NCBI GenBank assembly: GCA_963682055.1
Contig: OY821749.1
Coordinates: forward strand, 29,209,631 to 29,273,630
Reading direction: 5' to 3'
Origin: Primula veris
Lineage: Eukaryota > Streptophyta > Magnoliopsida > Ericales > Primulaceae
Length of the DNA: 64,000 nucleotides
The notes below the pieces were generated by a model that worked only from the letters and a program-made list of their open reading frames with translations, had not been told where the DNA came from and ran no database searches. Below, piece by piece: positions 26,101 to 37,465 of the stretch (positions within the stretch are counted from its first letter, which is position 1; the number at the start of each line of letters is the position of its first letter). Both the position numbers and the translations under genes were made by a program.

Positions 26101-26318
26101 AATGATAGGACACGGCTCAGAAGGTATGTCATTGTCATACCATTTCTTCATATTACAAACCAGATCAGTGAAAATAATAAAAAGTTCTGATTACTCTGCA
26201 CATCATTATATTCAGGGTACGGGTTGCTCGAAACTACTTAAGTACTGGTGCGATGATGCTGTCCCCTGATGATATATCTTTGCTTGGCCAATATAGCAGC
26301 TACAATAAGGATTCATGA
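14117..26318 (+). CDS. ELG1: ELG1/ATAD5-like AAA+ ATPase (PCNA unloader)
   Basis: Large subunit of the alternative RFC complex that unloads PCNA after replication. Coding exons: 14117-14287, 16731-16791, 16884-16997, 17190-17386, 17598-17762, 17901-18146, 18933-19036, 19856-19940, 20394-20606, 20721-20780, 20969-21048, 21615-21937, 22025-22116, 22203-22332, 22663-24581, 25128-25414, 25956-26123, 26216-26318. They join in frame to 1505 aa. LWTNKYLPEKASEVCGN opens the AAA region; Walker A is GPVGSGKS (449-456, split between exons 9 and 10), Walker B-like LILFEDVD is at 570-577, sensor-1 ILTSN at 602-606. A basic, low-complexity N terminus carries QSTLFP (exon 1) and KIHPFF (exon 5), possible PCNA-interaction peptides by inference. 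Residues 852-1143 of the large exon 15 are four tandem repeats of about 73 aa, making this longer than the roughly 1150 aa I recall for the Arabidopsis homolog. Exon 2 is the least certain. Confidence 0.88.
14306..14760 (+). repeat. Three direct repeats in ELG1 intron 1
   Basis: Three diverged copies (starting near 14306, 14490 and 14663, period about 175 bp) share AATTCAGTTATAT, a GTGTATAGTC or CGTATAGTC block, and GAATTTGTT, each ending with GAAGCTGA- or GAGCTGA-type sequence. The first copy begins just after exon 1, so the array grew by local duplication of the start of the intron. Confidence 0.75.
14769..14899 (+). pseudogene. Duplicate of ELG1 exon 1 inside intron 1
   Basis: About 130 bp closely match exon 1. 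The frame is open from ATG at 14769 (MPDHSHVRRRLVQSTLFP, then HGGGES and RRPRAC), so the QSTLFP motif survives. Upstream residues of the real exon (MEESPEKLT) are missing. The splice donor is lost: after GCTTGC the copy runs into unrelated sequence and a stop about 11 codons later. It follows the third intron repeat, as expected if exon plus intron start was duplicated together. It could serve as an alternative first exon only with a cryptic donor; a decaying duplicate is more likely. Confidence 0.8.
15500..16060 (-). repeat. Inverted copies of the ELG1 intron-1 repeat
   Basis: Two to three copies of the unit seen at 14306-14760 occur here in reverse complement, recognisable by CAGCTTCATAACTAAA (about 15746), the shared TTATAAACAAATCTTAGG (15710 and 15915) and repeated CCAAAA or CCCCCAAAAC blocks. 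The direct and inverted arrays are about 1 kb apart, so the unspliced transcript could fold into a long imperfect hairpin. Confidence 0.65.
19201..19393. repeat. 49-bp minisatellite, four copies, ELG1 intron 7
   Basis: Units start at 19201, 19250, 19299 and about 19347. The first two are identical over most of their length, and the later copies differ by a few substitutions and short indels. Each contains CCTTTTCATAGTTTATG (CACAG in the last) and GAAAGGTTCTGATATTA. The array lies in an intron and should be length-polymorphic. Confidence 0.9.
21110..21500. repeat. Interspersed repeat in ELG1 intron 11
   Basis: AT-rich block with repeated phrases of the type GGTCCCTATGG, GTTTCAATTG and AACACTCTTGG, with inverted counterparts in its right half (CCAAGAGTGTTG, near 21426). 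A related block lies in the SGT gene at about 27970-28345. It looks like a non-coding foldback repeat family; its class is not recognised. Confidence 0.55.
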
Positions 26319-27492
26319 CAACAAAATTGAGAAAATGTTAATGGTTCGATGCATTGACCTGTTCCCATTTATGTTGAAGTGGGTTTGTGGCCAAGTAAGA
26401 ATTGGGTAATTATCAGTTGGAACATTACCCTACTCCATGGAAACGATCTGCAACTCCCTATTACATGGAAGACGAGGGATTTTATCCCTTAATTTGTTGT
26501 GTCGTCGTCTGGCACTATAGAGTAAAGATGATTAAGATATGATAGTCTTCGAGTTACCTCATTGTAATTGCTTTATATTTATATTAAATGTAATAACGAC
26601 ACCACATGCTATGAAGAAATCAATATTTTCCTTTTCCAAGTTTCAAGGTTTGTCACTTCTGATACATCAATATTAGTTGATGGTAGCATGTAAATAGTTA
26701 TCAGCAAGGCCTGGTTTTTTAACCACAATTCGCTTTCTATGAATATCTTGACCAGGGAGGAACAGAGAAATCCCAAACGTTTTTAGTATATGTGACAGAA
26801 GCAGTATATGTAATCCAAGAATCCTCTACAGTCTTAATAATGGACGATTAAATAAGGAAAAAGAGAGTATATACTCCGTACTAAATTTCAGATTGATTTG
26901 GAGATTGCAGTTTTTTTAGTAATTTGATATCACTGGGAGAGAGATGTGAATATTATTTCCTCTATCTACTCCACTGGGGATAATAGAAAACAAGTTCATC
27001 AATTGCGTTCCAGTTACATTGCTTCCTATTTTATCTCGCGCTATGCAGGCAGATAAACAGAGTTCTCATCTAATGTTATTGCGTGTATGGTTGTATGTTT
27101 GATCTCTAACTGAAACCATATTCTAAAATATTGAAACGGTATATAAAAACTACAAACATTTTCTTGGCACACAATGAAGGCCACGCTCATCTTCAGATCC
27201 GCTACTTCTATGCTTATGCCTTTCACTATACTCATCCAAAAATCCACTACTTCTATGCTTCAGCCTTCACTATACTCATCCAAAAAAGATACGACAGACC
27301 AAGCAAATAGCTCCACAACTATATAATATGATTCATTTCTTTTAAGTATATACAAGCTTGCTCTCATCAATCAACACAAAAATATTTAACACGATGCAAG
27401 ACAATAATGATCCTAGTATCTCGAGTCCAAATGAGAAGCATCAAAATATGAAGAGTAGATTCATACAAAGTAAAACCTCAATAGAAAAAAAA
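26319..27492. other. Convergent 3' region between ELG1 and SGT genes
   Basis: This 1.2-kb stretch holds the 3' UTR of the plus-strand ELG1-like gene and, at its right end, that of the minus-strand SGT gene. No ORF with family resemblance was found. A short direct repeat (CCACTACTTCTATGCTT / CTTCACTATACTCATCC blocks) is present at 27197-27285. Confidence 0.55.
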
Positions 27493-30400
27493 TTAGCTTG
27501 GTGCTGATCCTCCATTAGTATTATTGTTAGCATCTTGGCCATTAACATGAGGGTTGGTTCCTGAAAACATCTGCATCACAGATCTCAAGGCACCTGATAT
27601 ATCTGCTGGCATTTGTTCCCCCAGATTGATATTTATATTGCCTGTTCTTATTTCTGGTTCACTAAAGGTATTGCCGTCTTGTTGCCGTTCTTGAGGAAAT
27701 AGCTCTTGAGGAATATTCGAAGCCATGTTCATAAACACATTACCGAAATCACCAGGAAGTTCATTAATGTTGAACGGCATTGATGTAAACGGTGGAGGGG
27801 GGGTTTGGTTCACCGATCCTGCTTCTGAGTGCTGGCCTGTTTCTTGGTGAGCATCCGAAGTTGAAAAGGCGTAACTCTGAATGAGAGAGAGAGAGAGAGA
27901 GAGAGAGAGGAGTCATATTTCAAGAAATCCATAAATGCCTCAAATTTAGAAGTTATAATTATTTTGGGGGTGAACTACTCTATAGTGCCCATACTATAGA
28001 TCAAAATCAAATAGATTCCCATAGTTTCAATTGCAACTCTAATGGTCCCCATGCTTTAGGTAGACTCTATTTGGTCCCTACATTTTCAATGGACTAATGA
28101 CTGCTCCTCGTAGTGTGAGCAACTTTCACTAATATTCCCCCTATTTTTAAACATGTTTCACAAGTCGTCTCCATGTATAAAACAATCGGTCGCTACAAGA
28201 AGGGACTACTTGTGCAACTTAATTTAACTACAGGGTCCAAAACTGTTGCAATTGAAACCATGGGGTATGTTTTTGTAACTTTTCGTGTTATGAGGACCAA
28301 TGGTGATGCAACCGAAACAACGGGAATCACATTGAAATTTCTCTCTAAGTATGGGGACCATCATCGTATTTCACCTAAAAAATATCATTGCATCCAATGT
28401 CCATGTATCATTGTCTTGTCCTCATAGACAATTTAATTTACGAGAGAACAAAAGTTTGCAACAACATCAAATTATCTTTTATTTTTTTTATTTATGGAAC
28501 GAGAAAATAACTGGTCCTTTATTCTTTATTTCTTCAAAAAATTCAGGACTCATAAATAAATTTCTATGTGAAACTACCATTTCTAATGACGGAATTCATA
28601 TTCTAAGAAATAATAAAAGCTACCTGATGATAATGTCCATTTCTACCTTGTTCTCTTAATTTTTGCTCAGCCGCCTAAGTTTCCAAAATTAAGTATCAAA
28701 GCAAGATATTAGTAAACGACAACCATGCTGGTAATAACTACCTATTTAGTTATGCATCATCGTACTAACCCGAATATTCTCCTTTACTGATTCGTTATTT
28801 GGATCCAACTGCAAAGCTGCATAGCCGAACAACAGAATTACAGAAACAGGATACATGAAGTCAACAGTCATAGTATGTTTCAATATACATCTAATTGAAT
28901 GAAATTGAGTTACTGAAGCTTTTCAGTTCATAGCTCTTGGAAAGTTTCTAAAATAGGCATTTTCCTTACTTTTTTTGTTTGTCACAACAGGAAATCATAA
29001 AAAATAAATAACATAAATGATTAACTTGAGTTTATGTTAAGTTTTACAAATTTGTACTTAGATAATAGTATCTTTTATTAATGTGTGTGAAACCAAGTGC
29101 AAAAGTGTCAAATAACAATTCTATATTACCAACCCTAGAAAATAGACGTTCATATGGGAAAATCCAAATAGTAATAGTGGAGAAACAAAAGTTAATGGAG
29201 GGAGTTACTCATGCGGATATAGTAGATTGTTCTTTGCATTAGATTGTGCATTTATTTTTTCAGAGTAATTCTAAGCTGATTTATTATTGGAAAAGTACTT
29301 ACCTCTCATAAAACCTTTGTTAATAGCCTCTCTGTAGTTACCCTGTGCATAATAAGCAAAACCTAGACGGCTGTAAGCCTTGCCATAGTTGGGATCAATC
29401 TCAATGGATTTAAGAGAGTCTCTAATTGCTTCTCCATATTTGTGGTTCTGGGTATAAGCAGCTGCCCTGACAATTGTTGAAGATTAGTTCATCTACTTAA
29501 GTTTAAAAAAAAACTACTATTAACTACTGTGGAAAGGCACAAAAAATTGGACCTTGGATGTCATAGATGTACTGACCAACAGTCGGCTTTTAATTATGGA
29601 ACAGACACAATAAAAAAAACATGCAGTACAAAACTACAAATGCAAAAAGGAGTTATTTACATGGACTTCGATTACTGTGCTATTTGAACCCACTACTGAT
29701 ATGAAACAATTTTTTGAAATTGATTTCGTCCAACATTTAGCTCTAGTCTCGACTCTTTTGGGCTCGAATAACTAAAAATAACAAGCTGGAACTTGATTTC
29801 AGTTTTTAAAAACTCAGCTTTTACAATTTTAAAATTGCATCACACTAGAACTACTTACAAGTTATAAGTTATAAATTGAAAATGATTATGCATTTACTCC
29901 GTGCATTTTTTGGAATATAGAATCAGCACAATATAGCTAATATCAAGAAACCAAATTTAAAATCCAATAGGTCATCACCATAAACACTACTTACAAGTAC
30001 TAAAGTTGTCAAATGAAAATAAATATGCATTTACTCCCTAATGCATTTTTGGAATCTATATTCAACCATCTACAGCTAATAATAGGACATCTCATTTACT
30101 CATTTTGGAGAGCAAAGAATACCAGCAAGTTATGGGTAATAATATATACCTGTTGCAGTAGTAAACAGCATTATCTTCACATAGAGCAATAGCACAAGTG
30201 TACAATTCAATTGCATCAGAATACTGTTTTGCCTGCAAAGACTTGTTGCCTACAAAAATAAAAAACATTAATAAAAAAAAAGATATGAGGCCATTCACAA
30301 AAAAACAGAAATATTTAATGGTAGAGATACAATTAAAATGGCTTTAACAGGGAATGAATTTGAAACAAAGGATCATTCCGATCATTCGTCAAGAAGCGAT

Positions 30401-33400
30401 GTAATATATATATATATACACACATATATAGATATGGGTGTGCACGCGTATCTATGTATATTACAGATCTTTTGTCTGGATTTGTGGACATCCAATATTT
30501 GCCATCTTGAAAAAGCATTAACATACAGGTACCTTGTGATTTGAAAGTCTCCGCGAGGTTTTTTGCATTGATCAACTGACAACCAGAATTTTTGAGCTCC
30601 TGTACCAAAATGTTATCAGTTACTAAAAAAAACTAGCGCAGAGAAAACATTTAACCTCTACCACATAATACTCCTAGCAACATTCAGGCGAGCAAAATTT
30701 ACCAACAAATTGATATTAATACAGATCAGTATTCACTCGTGATAACAAAAGTGAATCCAAAAGTCTGATATCTTCATACCATTATAGCGCTGTAGAAAAA
30801 TCGAGAAGTTCTCTCCAGTTGGTCATGATCATCATTTCCATCAGACGTACGCTTGAAATAATGAATTTTTTCGAGTGCACCAAAAAATTGTCCAAAGAGT
30901 TCATCTTCAGAAATCCCTGTATTAAATGAATATTTCATTAAAATGCTTCTCGCTATCATTAGATAAAGATAGTCACTGTCTAAGTAAAATCATGAATCAT
31001 TCTGAAGGACGAGTCCAGATAACAAATATGTGTTAGTGTAGGCATGTAAGGTAAACATGGTTGATACAATTAAATGAGTATTTTCTAAAACTATAAAACA
31101 ATCTCATAGGCCCATATTGGCATGCTAAATATAGTGATACTGAGAAGTGGCAAGGATAACCATGATGGTAGGTTATTGAAGTCGCAAATGGATCACTAGG
31201 CAAATAAGTAAACACATAACAATCCAACTTCTTGGGATCAAGGCTTAGTTTTTCTTTATTTTCACAAGCAACATAATATAAGAGCTTAGAATAAATATAA
31301 TTATTTCAGGGTTGACTACGCTTTGTGGGAAGCAAATCAAACTTGCCAAAGCTAAAAACTCCAAATTTAAGATGTCCAAAGCATTTCTGAATCACACAGG
31401 AGAACATTTGGATGCTCGGAGAGCCACAAATACATAGGGAAAAACATAAAAAGAATTATAAAATTAAGTTATTTACAATTGCTTCAAGACTAGCAAAATA
31501 TTCATCCACTGTGGCGGAAAATGCATTACATGTTCACTAGTTGCACCATTATTAAAGTGGAAAATGGGAACTGGAAACAACCGGATGTGTCAAAACTATC
31601 TATGTTTCACCTTTGAGGTAAAATGCAGAAAACAATATCTTTGCATCATGCGGAACCTTCATTCAGAAAAATCATTAAAAAAAACAGGCATGCAGCAGAA
31701 CAACAGATATAACGAAATAGAGTGGAGCTGCCTTACGGCCTTACCTAAATCAGGAACTTCACCAGTCGAATCCTCACCCTGATTTAGAAAAAAATAAATA
31801 AATATTTTAATCCGAAATCATACTATCGATTCAGTAAATTTGAGCATTCAAAACACACAATAATGAAACCTCTAGATTCACTTCCTCCGGTTACCAATGC
31901 ATGTCTGCCTGTATTGGAAACCGAAAAACACTAAAAATGGTCCCCTTTTTGTGAGATTGGTGATGATGGATTTTATTTCGAATATGGTACTAAAAGGGAA
32001 GGCATGTAAACAACCTAAGTACATTTAATGGAAGCTGGAACTAAAAGGGAGGGCATGTAAACAAGCTAAGTATATTTGATGGACGCTTGATTTAAACTCT
32101 TGAATCCCCCTTGTTATTTTAGAAAAACATTAAGTATAAAAAATAATGAAGAGTCCGTCAAAGAGAAGGCATTATTCTTTGAAGTTTGAACCAAAACGGT
32201 TAAGTTTAATTTACTCGTATTATTCACGATTCATATCACTTCAGCCAAATAGATATATTTCCTATTAGTCTTTATATTACAGCATTTACCATATAAGGGT
32301 TAATTACAACTTTGCACACAAACATATCGCCAAATTTGATTTTGTACACTAACTACAAAAATTAGCAATGAGTACGCTAACTTTACATTTCTTGAACAAT
32401 TTTACTACACTTTACGTACCAAAAAAAAAACAATAATAAAAATTTGGATTAGTAATTACGAAAACTAATATATAACATTCTATATTTTTGTATCACTATT
32501 TCTACACTAATCTATATTGATCTGCCTATTTAAGTCCGCAAAGTATGCCTATTTAAACACACCCCACCCCAACCCCAAAAAAAAATAAAAAATTATGATG
32601 GTTGTTTTCTTTCATAGTGAACTGAAATCTTTGAGAAATGAAATGTTAGCGTGTACCAAGGTTGATGATAAAATCAAAATCTACTGATAAGTTAGTTTAT
32701 AAAACTGTAACTTCCCCAACGGAGTGTCTTGCTGCATTTAAATAATCACACTAACCAGAGTTTTTGATGCTCTTGCATCATTAGATAGATAAGTAGTTCG
32801 AGCAGAAGATGTACTTGGTGCATTTGCTGATAAATTTCCACGGCTTATATTTGACTCATTTTCCTGTTGCTCAACAATTTCCAGCGACTTAAATAAACCA
32901 ACCAAATCATCCTTTTCATTGGCTTCAACTGATGGGTTTATCTTAAAAACGTCTGCCAAACATTCCTTAGCTACCTCAAGACCTTCAAGGTCAACACCCG
33001 GACCAGGGTCAACTAAATAGAAACACAATAAAATTTAAAATTAATTTGAATCAATAGAAAATCTCATAAATTAGTAGAAAGAAAAAAAAGTCACGATAGC
33101 TTAAAAGTTAAAATTTTAATGTTGGTCTACTGATTATTTGATTTGCTATGTATACCAGCATGATCGAACATTTTGTATATAACATACGATTTTAAGTTCA
33201 AATTTAAAGCCGATGTCCTAAATGTTCGACATGTGTGGATTGATGTTTAATTTTTGAAGTTCAACAATATTGTGTATTATCTGTTAAGGTTGATAATCCG
33301 GTGTATAAAAGAGTAATTTTCCCTTACAACAAAAAGAAACCAGGACAAGTAACTATAGTCATATATAACATTTTACAGTTTTTACAAATGAGAATTCCTA

Positions 33401-35985
33401 TGTACCCGCGAGAGCGGTTGAGAGATGAATAAATGTTTACTTTCCTAGCTTTTAACTGAAAATTTTAATCTTTTTGAATTGAGTTTTGTGGATTAATAAA
33501 AAAAAAATATAACATTTTACCAAAGTCAAGTAAATATAGTCATGTATAAACGTGCATCAACTTATGTTATTAGCCAAGGTGCAAACTGAAAAGAACGTCA
33601 GCCAGAGAGTTGACATATCTTATCTCTTCTGTTTATGTTTATATTTGCTTTTTCCTAACAGACAAGCTAAATTTTTACATGGTGCTCTCATATTACCAAA
33701 GAAAATTTTAAGTAATAACATGGCCTCGCCATCATCAAATTAACAATGCACGAAGCGTTACTTCCATTTTCTTCATTAAGGTATAAGGTGGAATGAAAGT
33801 TTCAAAGAAGGCCCTAATAAGTCTGTCAAGGGAAAAAATAGGCACCAGGAGAGATAAAAAGGAGCAGTTACATATTTGGACACTGGTAAGTACTATTAAA
33901 AATATTTGTACAAGTTAGTTAAAATATTAGTAAGAAATATGAAACAAAAGTATATCAGGTTCCCATAATCAGAGGGAAACGATTGACGTATACATATTTT
34001 GATATTAATATCCTATGATACGTAGTGATAAGAAGCATTTGTTACACCTAAAGATGAAATTCATTTTTTCCCTAATATGCTCCAATAAACATAGACATGT
34101 TTTCTATATTCGAAGAAACCAATCAATTAGCATACACTTGTCAGGAGCTAACTTGATAAGTACCTTACCTATATAATCACCCCTCTACACCTTTCCATGT
34201 CAATAATGACAAAAAACACACATTTCCATGCTGATATCTCTAATATTAACTTTCTATTTCTAGACTACATGTTGCTTGTCCCGACTAATACACAGGAAAC
34301 ACCCTATATTACTATGCCTACTCATTTGGCTCCAGTTAAAAGTAAATAGGTTGGCTTATGTAAGGCTGTGATAAGAGTTGGCTTATTTGAGACGACAAAA
34401 TAAGTTGTAGCAATCTCACTTAACCTCTAGCTTTTAAGCTGCCAAACTAAATACCTTGAAACTTAAAAGATAATCAGCTGCTCTTAAAGCTGCAAGCAAA
34501 CATCTAAATACTAAGAGAATTTTTTGTTTTTTCATACTCTTACATCATACAAACAACAGATTGGCGTCACATCGCACTAACAAGTAAAAACTACAACTAT
34601 ACTAAACCTTTTAAAAAATATGAATTACAAAGCCCATCATGATTCTTATTTTAAGTATATTCTATAGGGTTTACTTGGACTTGATAATTATGTTTGAAAT
34701 CGTCCTTAATTATTATACTTTGCCTTTTCAGGCTATAAAACTCATCATTTCAGTACAGATACTCCTAAGCTAATACTATTACAGCGGAAAAAATACATAC
34801 TATATAAATTCCGAAACTTATCATGATGCAAATTTCAAGTATATTAGGGCATATTTGGGATTGAGAATAAAGTTAAATTCATTGATATTTAAAATCAAAG
34901 CACCTTCAGCCTAAAAAACAAGTACAGTTACACCAATAGATACAAGTATATATATATATATGTATATATATATAGAGAGAGAGAGAGAATAAAGTTGGGA
35001 TTCTTTTTCTATCTATTTTTTCCGGCTAGAAAACTCCTCCACAGACACAACAGCTTATAAGAAAAATAGAAGATAAGCCGACTTAAAAGCAGTTCAACCA
35101 AACGAGCCTACAGCTTAACTACTTATATACTAAAACAAAATAACCGAAGTGTTCTAAGAAAACGTAAAACGTAATAAATTGAAGCAAAACAAGTTTTGTT
35201 AATCAGTAGAACTAACCGGAAAGTCAAGATTATATAGAGATAATTAAGCTAAATTCATGATTCATCTTAACTCATCGAAATACAAAATAGCTTATAGTCA
35301 AAATTAGAAAATAAGCTGAATTTAAGAATTGTTCAAAAAGAATAAATAAACCCTAACATAGTGTAATAACAATACTAGGTGTTTAATCGGGTCGTTGATC
35401 AAGAATATATAGATATAAATACACATATAATATATATATATATAGAGAGAGAGAGAGAGTGAAAGGATTTCACGATTCATCTTTAACTCGTCGAAATACA
35501 CAACAGCTTATAATCAAATTAAGAGAATTAGCTGATAATAAGATTGTTATATAAAGTAAGATAAAATAAACCCTAAATGAATTATCTTAACTCATCGAAA
35601 TACACAACGGCTTAGAATCAAAATAAGAAAACATTAGATGATTTGTATTTGTCATACTATAAGAATAAATGTGAACCCTAACAGATAGTGTAATAACAAT
35701 AATAGACGTTTAATCGGAATTTCATAATTCATATTAACTCATCGAAATACACAACAGCTCAATAATCAAATATAGGAAAACATTAGCTGATTTTTTAAGA
35801 GTTTTATATGAGAATAAATAAAGCCTCTAACAAAGAGATAGTGCAATGCCATAGAGATATAGATATAGATATAGATATGTAGAGAGAGAGAGAGAGAGGT
35901 TACCGGAGGTGAGAAAGTCAAGGAAAGCGGTTACGATACGGCGACTTAACGGGGAATCGGTGTTTAACCCCTTCGTCGTCGACAT
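27493..35985 (-). CDS. SGTA: SGTA-like TPR co-chaperone
   Basis: Small glutamine-rich TPR protein, a cytosolic co-chaperone that binds Hsp70/Hsp90 C termini and hands tail-anchored proteins to the GET pathway. Exons (minus strand): 35904-35985, 32756-33012, 31745-31778, 30780-30916, 30533-30599, 30150-30249, 29303-29466, 28770-28816, 28624-28674, 27493-27876, joining in frame to 440 aa. The N terminus SRRIVTAFLDFL with GVDLEGLEVAKECL is the SGTA dimerisation region. Three TPRs span about 181-288: AKNLAETFKSQGNKSLQAKQ, then NRAAAYTQNHKYGEAI, then SRLGFAYYAQGNYREAI, with the basic clamp-type residues in place. The C terminus is Gly/Asn/Met/Pro-rich (NGGSAPS end) and only moderately Gln-rich. 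Intron 1 is 2.9 kb. The exon 10 acceptor follows a long CT microsatellite. Confidence 0.92.
27883..27909. repeat. GA/CT microsatellite at SGT exon 10 acceptor
   Basis: About 13 GA units on the plus strand read as (CT)n on the transcribed strand, ending 5-6 bases before the acceptor of the last SGT exon (CATTCAG). The repeat therefore serves as the polypyrimidine tract for that intron. Confidence 0.85.
27970..28345. repeat. Interspersed repeat in SGT intron 9
   Basis: Same family as the block at 21110-21500. It contains CCCATAGTTTCAATTGC, AATGGTCCCCATG and TTTGGTCCCTAC, with inverted matches in the right half (for example TTGCAATTGAAACCATGGGG near 28246). This suggests a foldback structure centred near 28150. 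Confidence 0.6.
35255..35790. repeat. Four-copy tandem repeat in SGT intron 1
   Basis: Copies of a block with CTTAACTCATCGAAATAC followed by ACAACAGCTTA and AATCAAA lie near 35262, 35472, 35583 and 35727. The first two spacers also contain TATATA/GAGA simple repeats (35430-35458 and the related run near 34950-34988). Spacing is 105-215 bp. All copies are intronic. Confidence 0.7.
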
Positions 35986-36040
35986 TCTAGAGAGAGAGAG
36001 AGATAAATGGGGTCGGGTCTATGGAATTTACTAACCGGAC
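35986..36040 (-). promoter_or_regulatory. SGT 5' leader with GA/CT repeat
   Basis: A short run of GA (CT on the coding strand) lies 5-17 bp upstream of the SGT start codon at 35985. CT-rich leaders are common in plant housekeeping genes. A hAT-like MITE begins about 100 bp upstream of the start codon, so the leader and core promoter are confined to a short stretch or lie within the MITE. Confidence 0.4.
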
Positions 36041-36077
36041 CCTGTTTTCATGATGGTTTATGGTCTAAATAAATAGT

Positions 36078-36281
36078 ACTCGTAATAGGGGTGGGCAAAA
36101 AATCCGCAAACCCGCCCCGTAACCCAATCCGTGCGGATTGGGGCGGATTGGGGCGGATTGGGGCGGGTTGGGTGTCAAAAAAAGTAAAATCCGCCCCGCC
36201 CCAATCCGTAAAAAAATTCGTGGGTTGGGTTAGGGTTGGGGTTTCCAAACCGCGGGTTAATCCACCTCAACCCGTTTTAAT

Positions 36282-36323
<42 letters not shown>

Positions 36324-37047
36324 TTTCTCAAGATCTTTTTTAATAAGAGTTTCTATATTATAATAGTATTGATTTAATAAAAATTATATATATAGACAAA
36401 AAATCTTTGGATTGTCCAAACTTAAGCTTAATGATTCGATTGATATATTATCTTATAAATTCAATGTATTATCTCGTACTTACAAAAAGAAGGAATTTTT
36501 AATCTGGGTCTAGGTAGTATGGGTGGTTAATTTATTTTTAAAAACTTTATTTGTAATTGAAGTATAGCCAAATATGAAGTTATATAAAGTTATTACGAAA
36601 TCTGTAGCTATTGAACTTGTGGATTCAATTAGCTATTGAACTTTTTTTGATTATGTTGATGAATAACAATTTGTTTTGTTTTGTTTTGTTTTGTTTTGTT
36701 TTATCTTTGTTACTTGTTCCGAACATTCTAAACGTATTTTGGTTGGCTTTTAGTTTATACTTCTATTTGAATTTTTTTTTATAAATATTTAGGTAAATTA
36801 TGCGAAATAATGAAAAATTAATGACTAAAATGAAAATTCAAGAAACAACCCGCCCCCAATCCGCCCCGCTTGATAATGGGTTGGGTTGGGTTGGGTTGGG
36901 GTTTTAATTATAATGGGTTGGGTTGGGTTGGGTTGTGGTTTGAATTTTACTAATCCGCCTCAATCCGTCCCGCCATTTATTTTACGGGGCGGGTTAGGAT
37001 TGAGACCAATCCGCCCCAATCCGCCCCGTGCCCACCCCTACTCGTAC
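36078..37047. mobile_element. hAT-like MITE, 954 bp
   Basis: The element (36086-37039) begins TAGGGGTGGGCA and ends with the inverted TGCCCACCCCT. An 8-bp duplication, ACTCGTAA at 36078-36085 and ACTCGTAC at 37040-37047, matches at 7 of 8 positions, as expected for hAT transposition. Both subterminal regions are GC-rich arrays (GGGGCGGATT, GGGTTGGGTTGG, CCGCCCC) in otherwise AT-rich DNA. The interior contains a long TA microsatellite (36283-36320) and a GTTTT array (36671-36702). There is no transposase ORF; the frames across it are low-complexity. Confidence 0.85.
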
Positions 37048-37159
37048 TTATTTATTCTTTAGTTTCCTACTGTACTTTCGCACTTGTCTCAAACTTCACG
37101 TGGAGCGGCTAAAAATGACGACATGTCTATTTTTTGGATGTCACTCAATATAAGTATTG

Positions 37160-37465
37160 CTATACGGTGGTTTGATCCGGTTCGGTTTGATTTTTAGCAA
37201 AATCGAAACCGAAATCAATCATATTTTTTTGTTCGGTTTTTTTTTGTTTCGGTCTTTTTATTTTTTGGACCAAACCGGACCGGGTTTTTTCGGTCCGTTT
37301 CGGTTTTTTTTAATCTTTTTTTGGGTTTTTCGGTCTTTTTCGATTTCGGTCTTTCTCGGTTCAGTTTTATTGAAAACCGACCCGATTTTTTTTTGGTTTT
37401 TTGGTTTCGGTCTTTTTCGGTTCGGTTATCGGTCCGGTTCGGTTTTTCGGGTTTTTCGTGCTGGC
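37160..37465. repeat. Low-complexity TTCGGT-rich repeat
   Basis: Dense imperfect repetition of TTCGGTTT- and GGTTCGG-type words on a T-rich background, with reverse complements (AACCGAAA) near 37205 and 37373. It resembles the degenerate terminal repeats of plant MITEs. The apparent 108-codon plus-strand and 88-codon minus-strand frames are composition artefacts. Confidence 0.65.
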
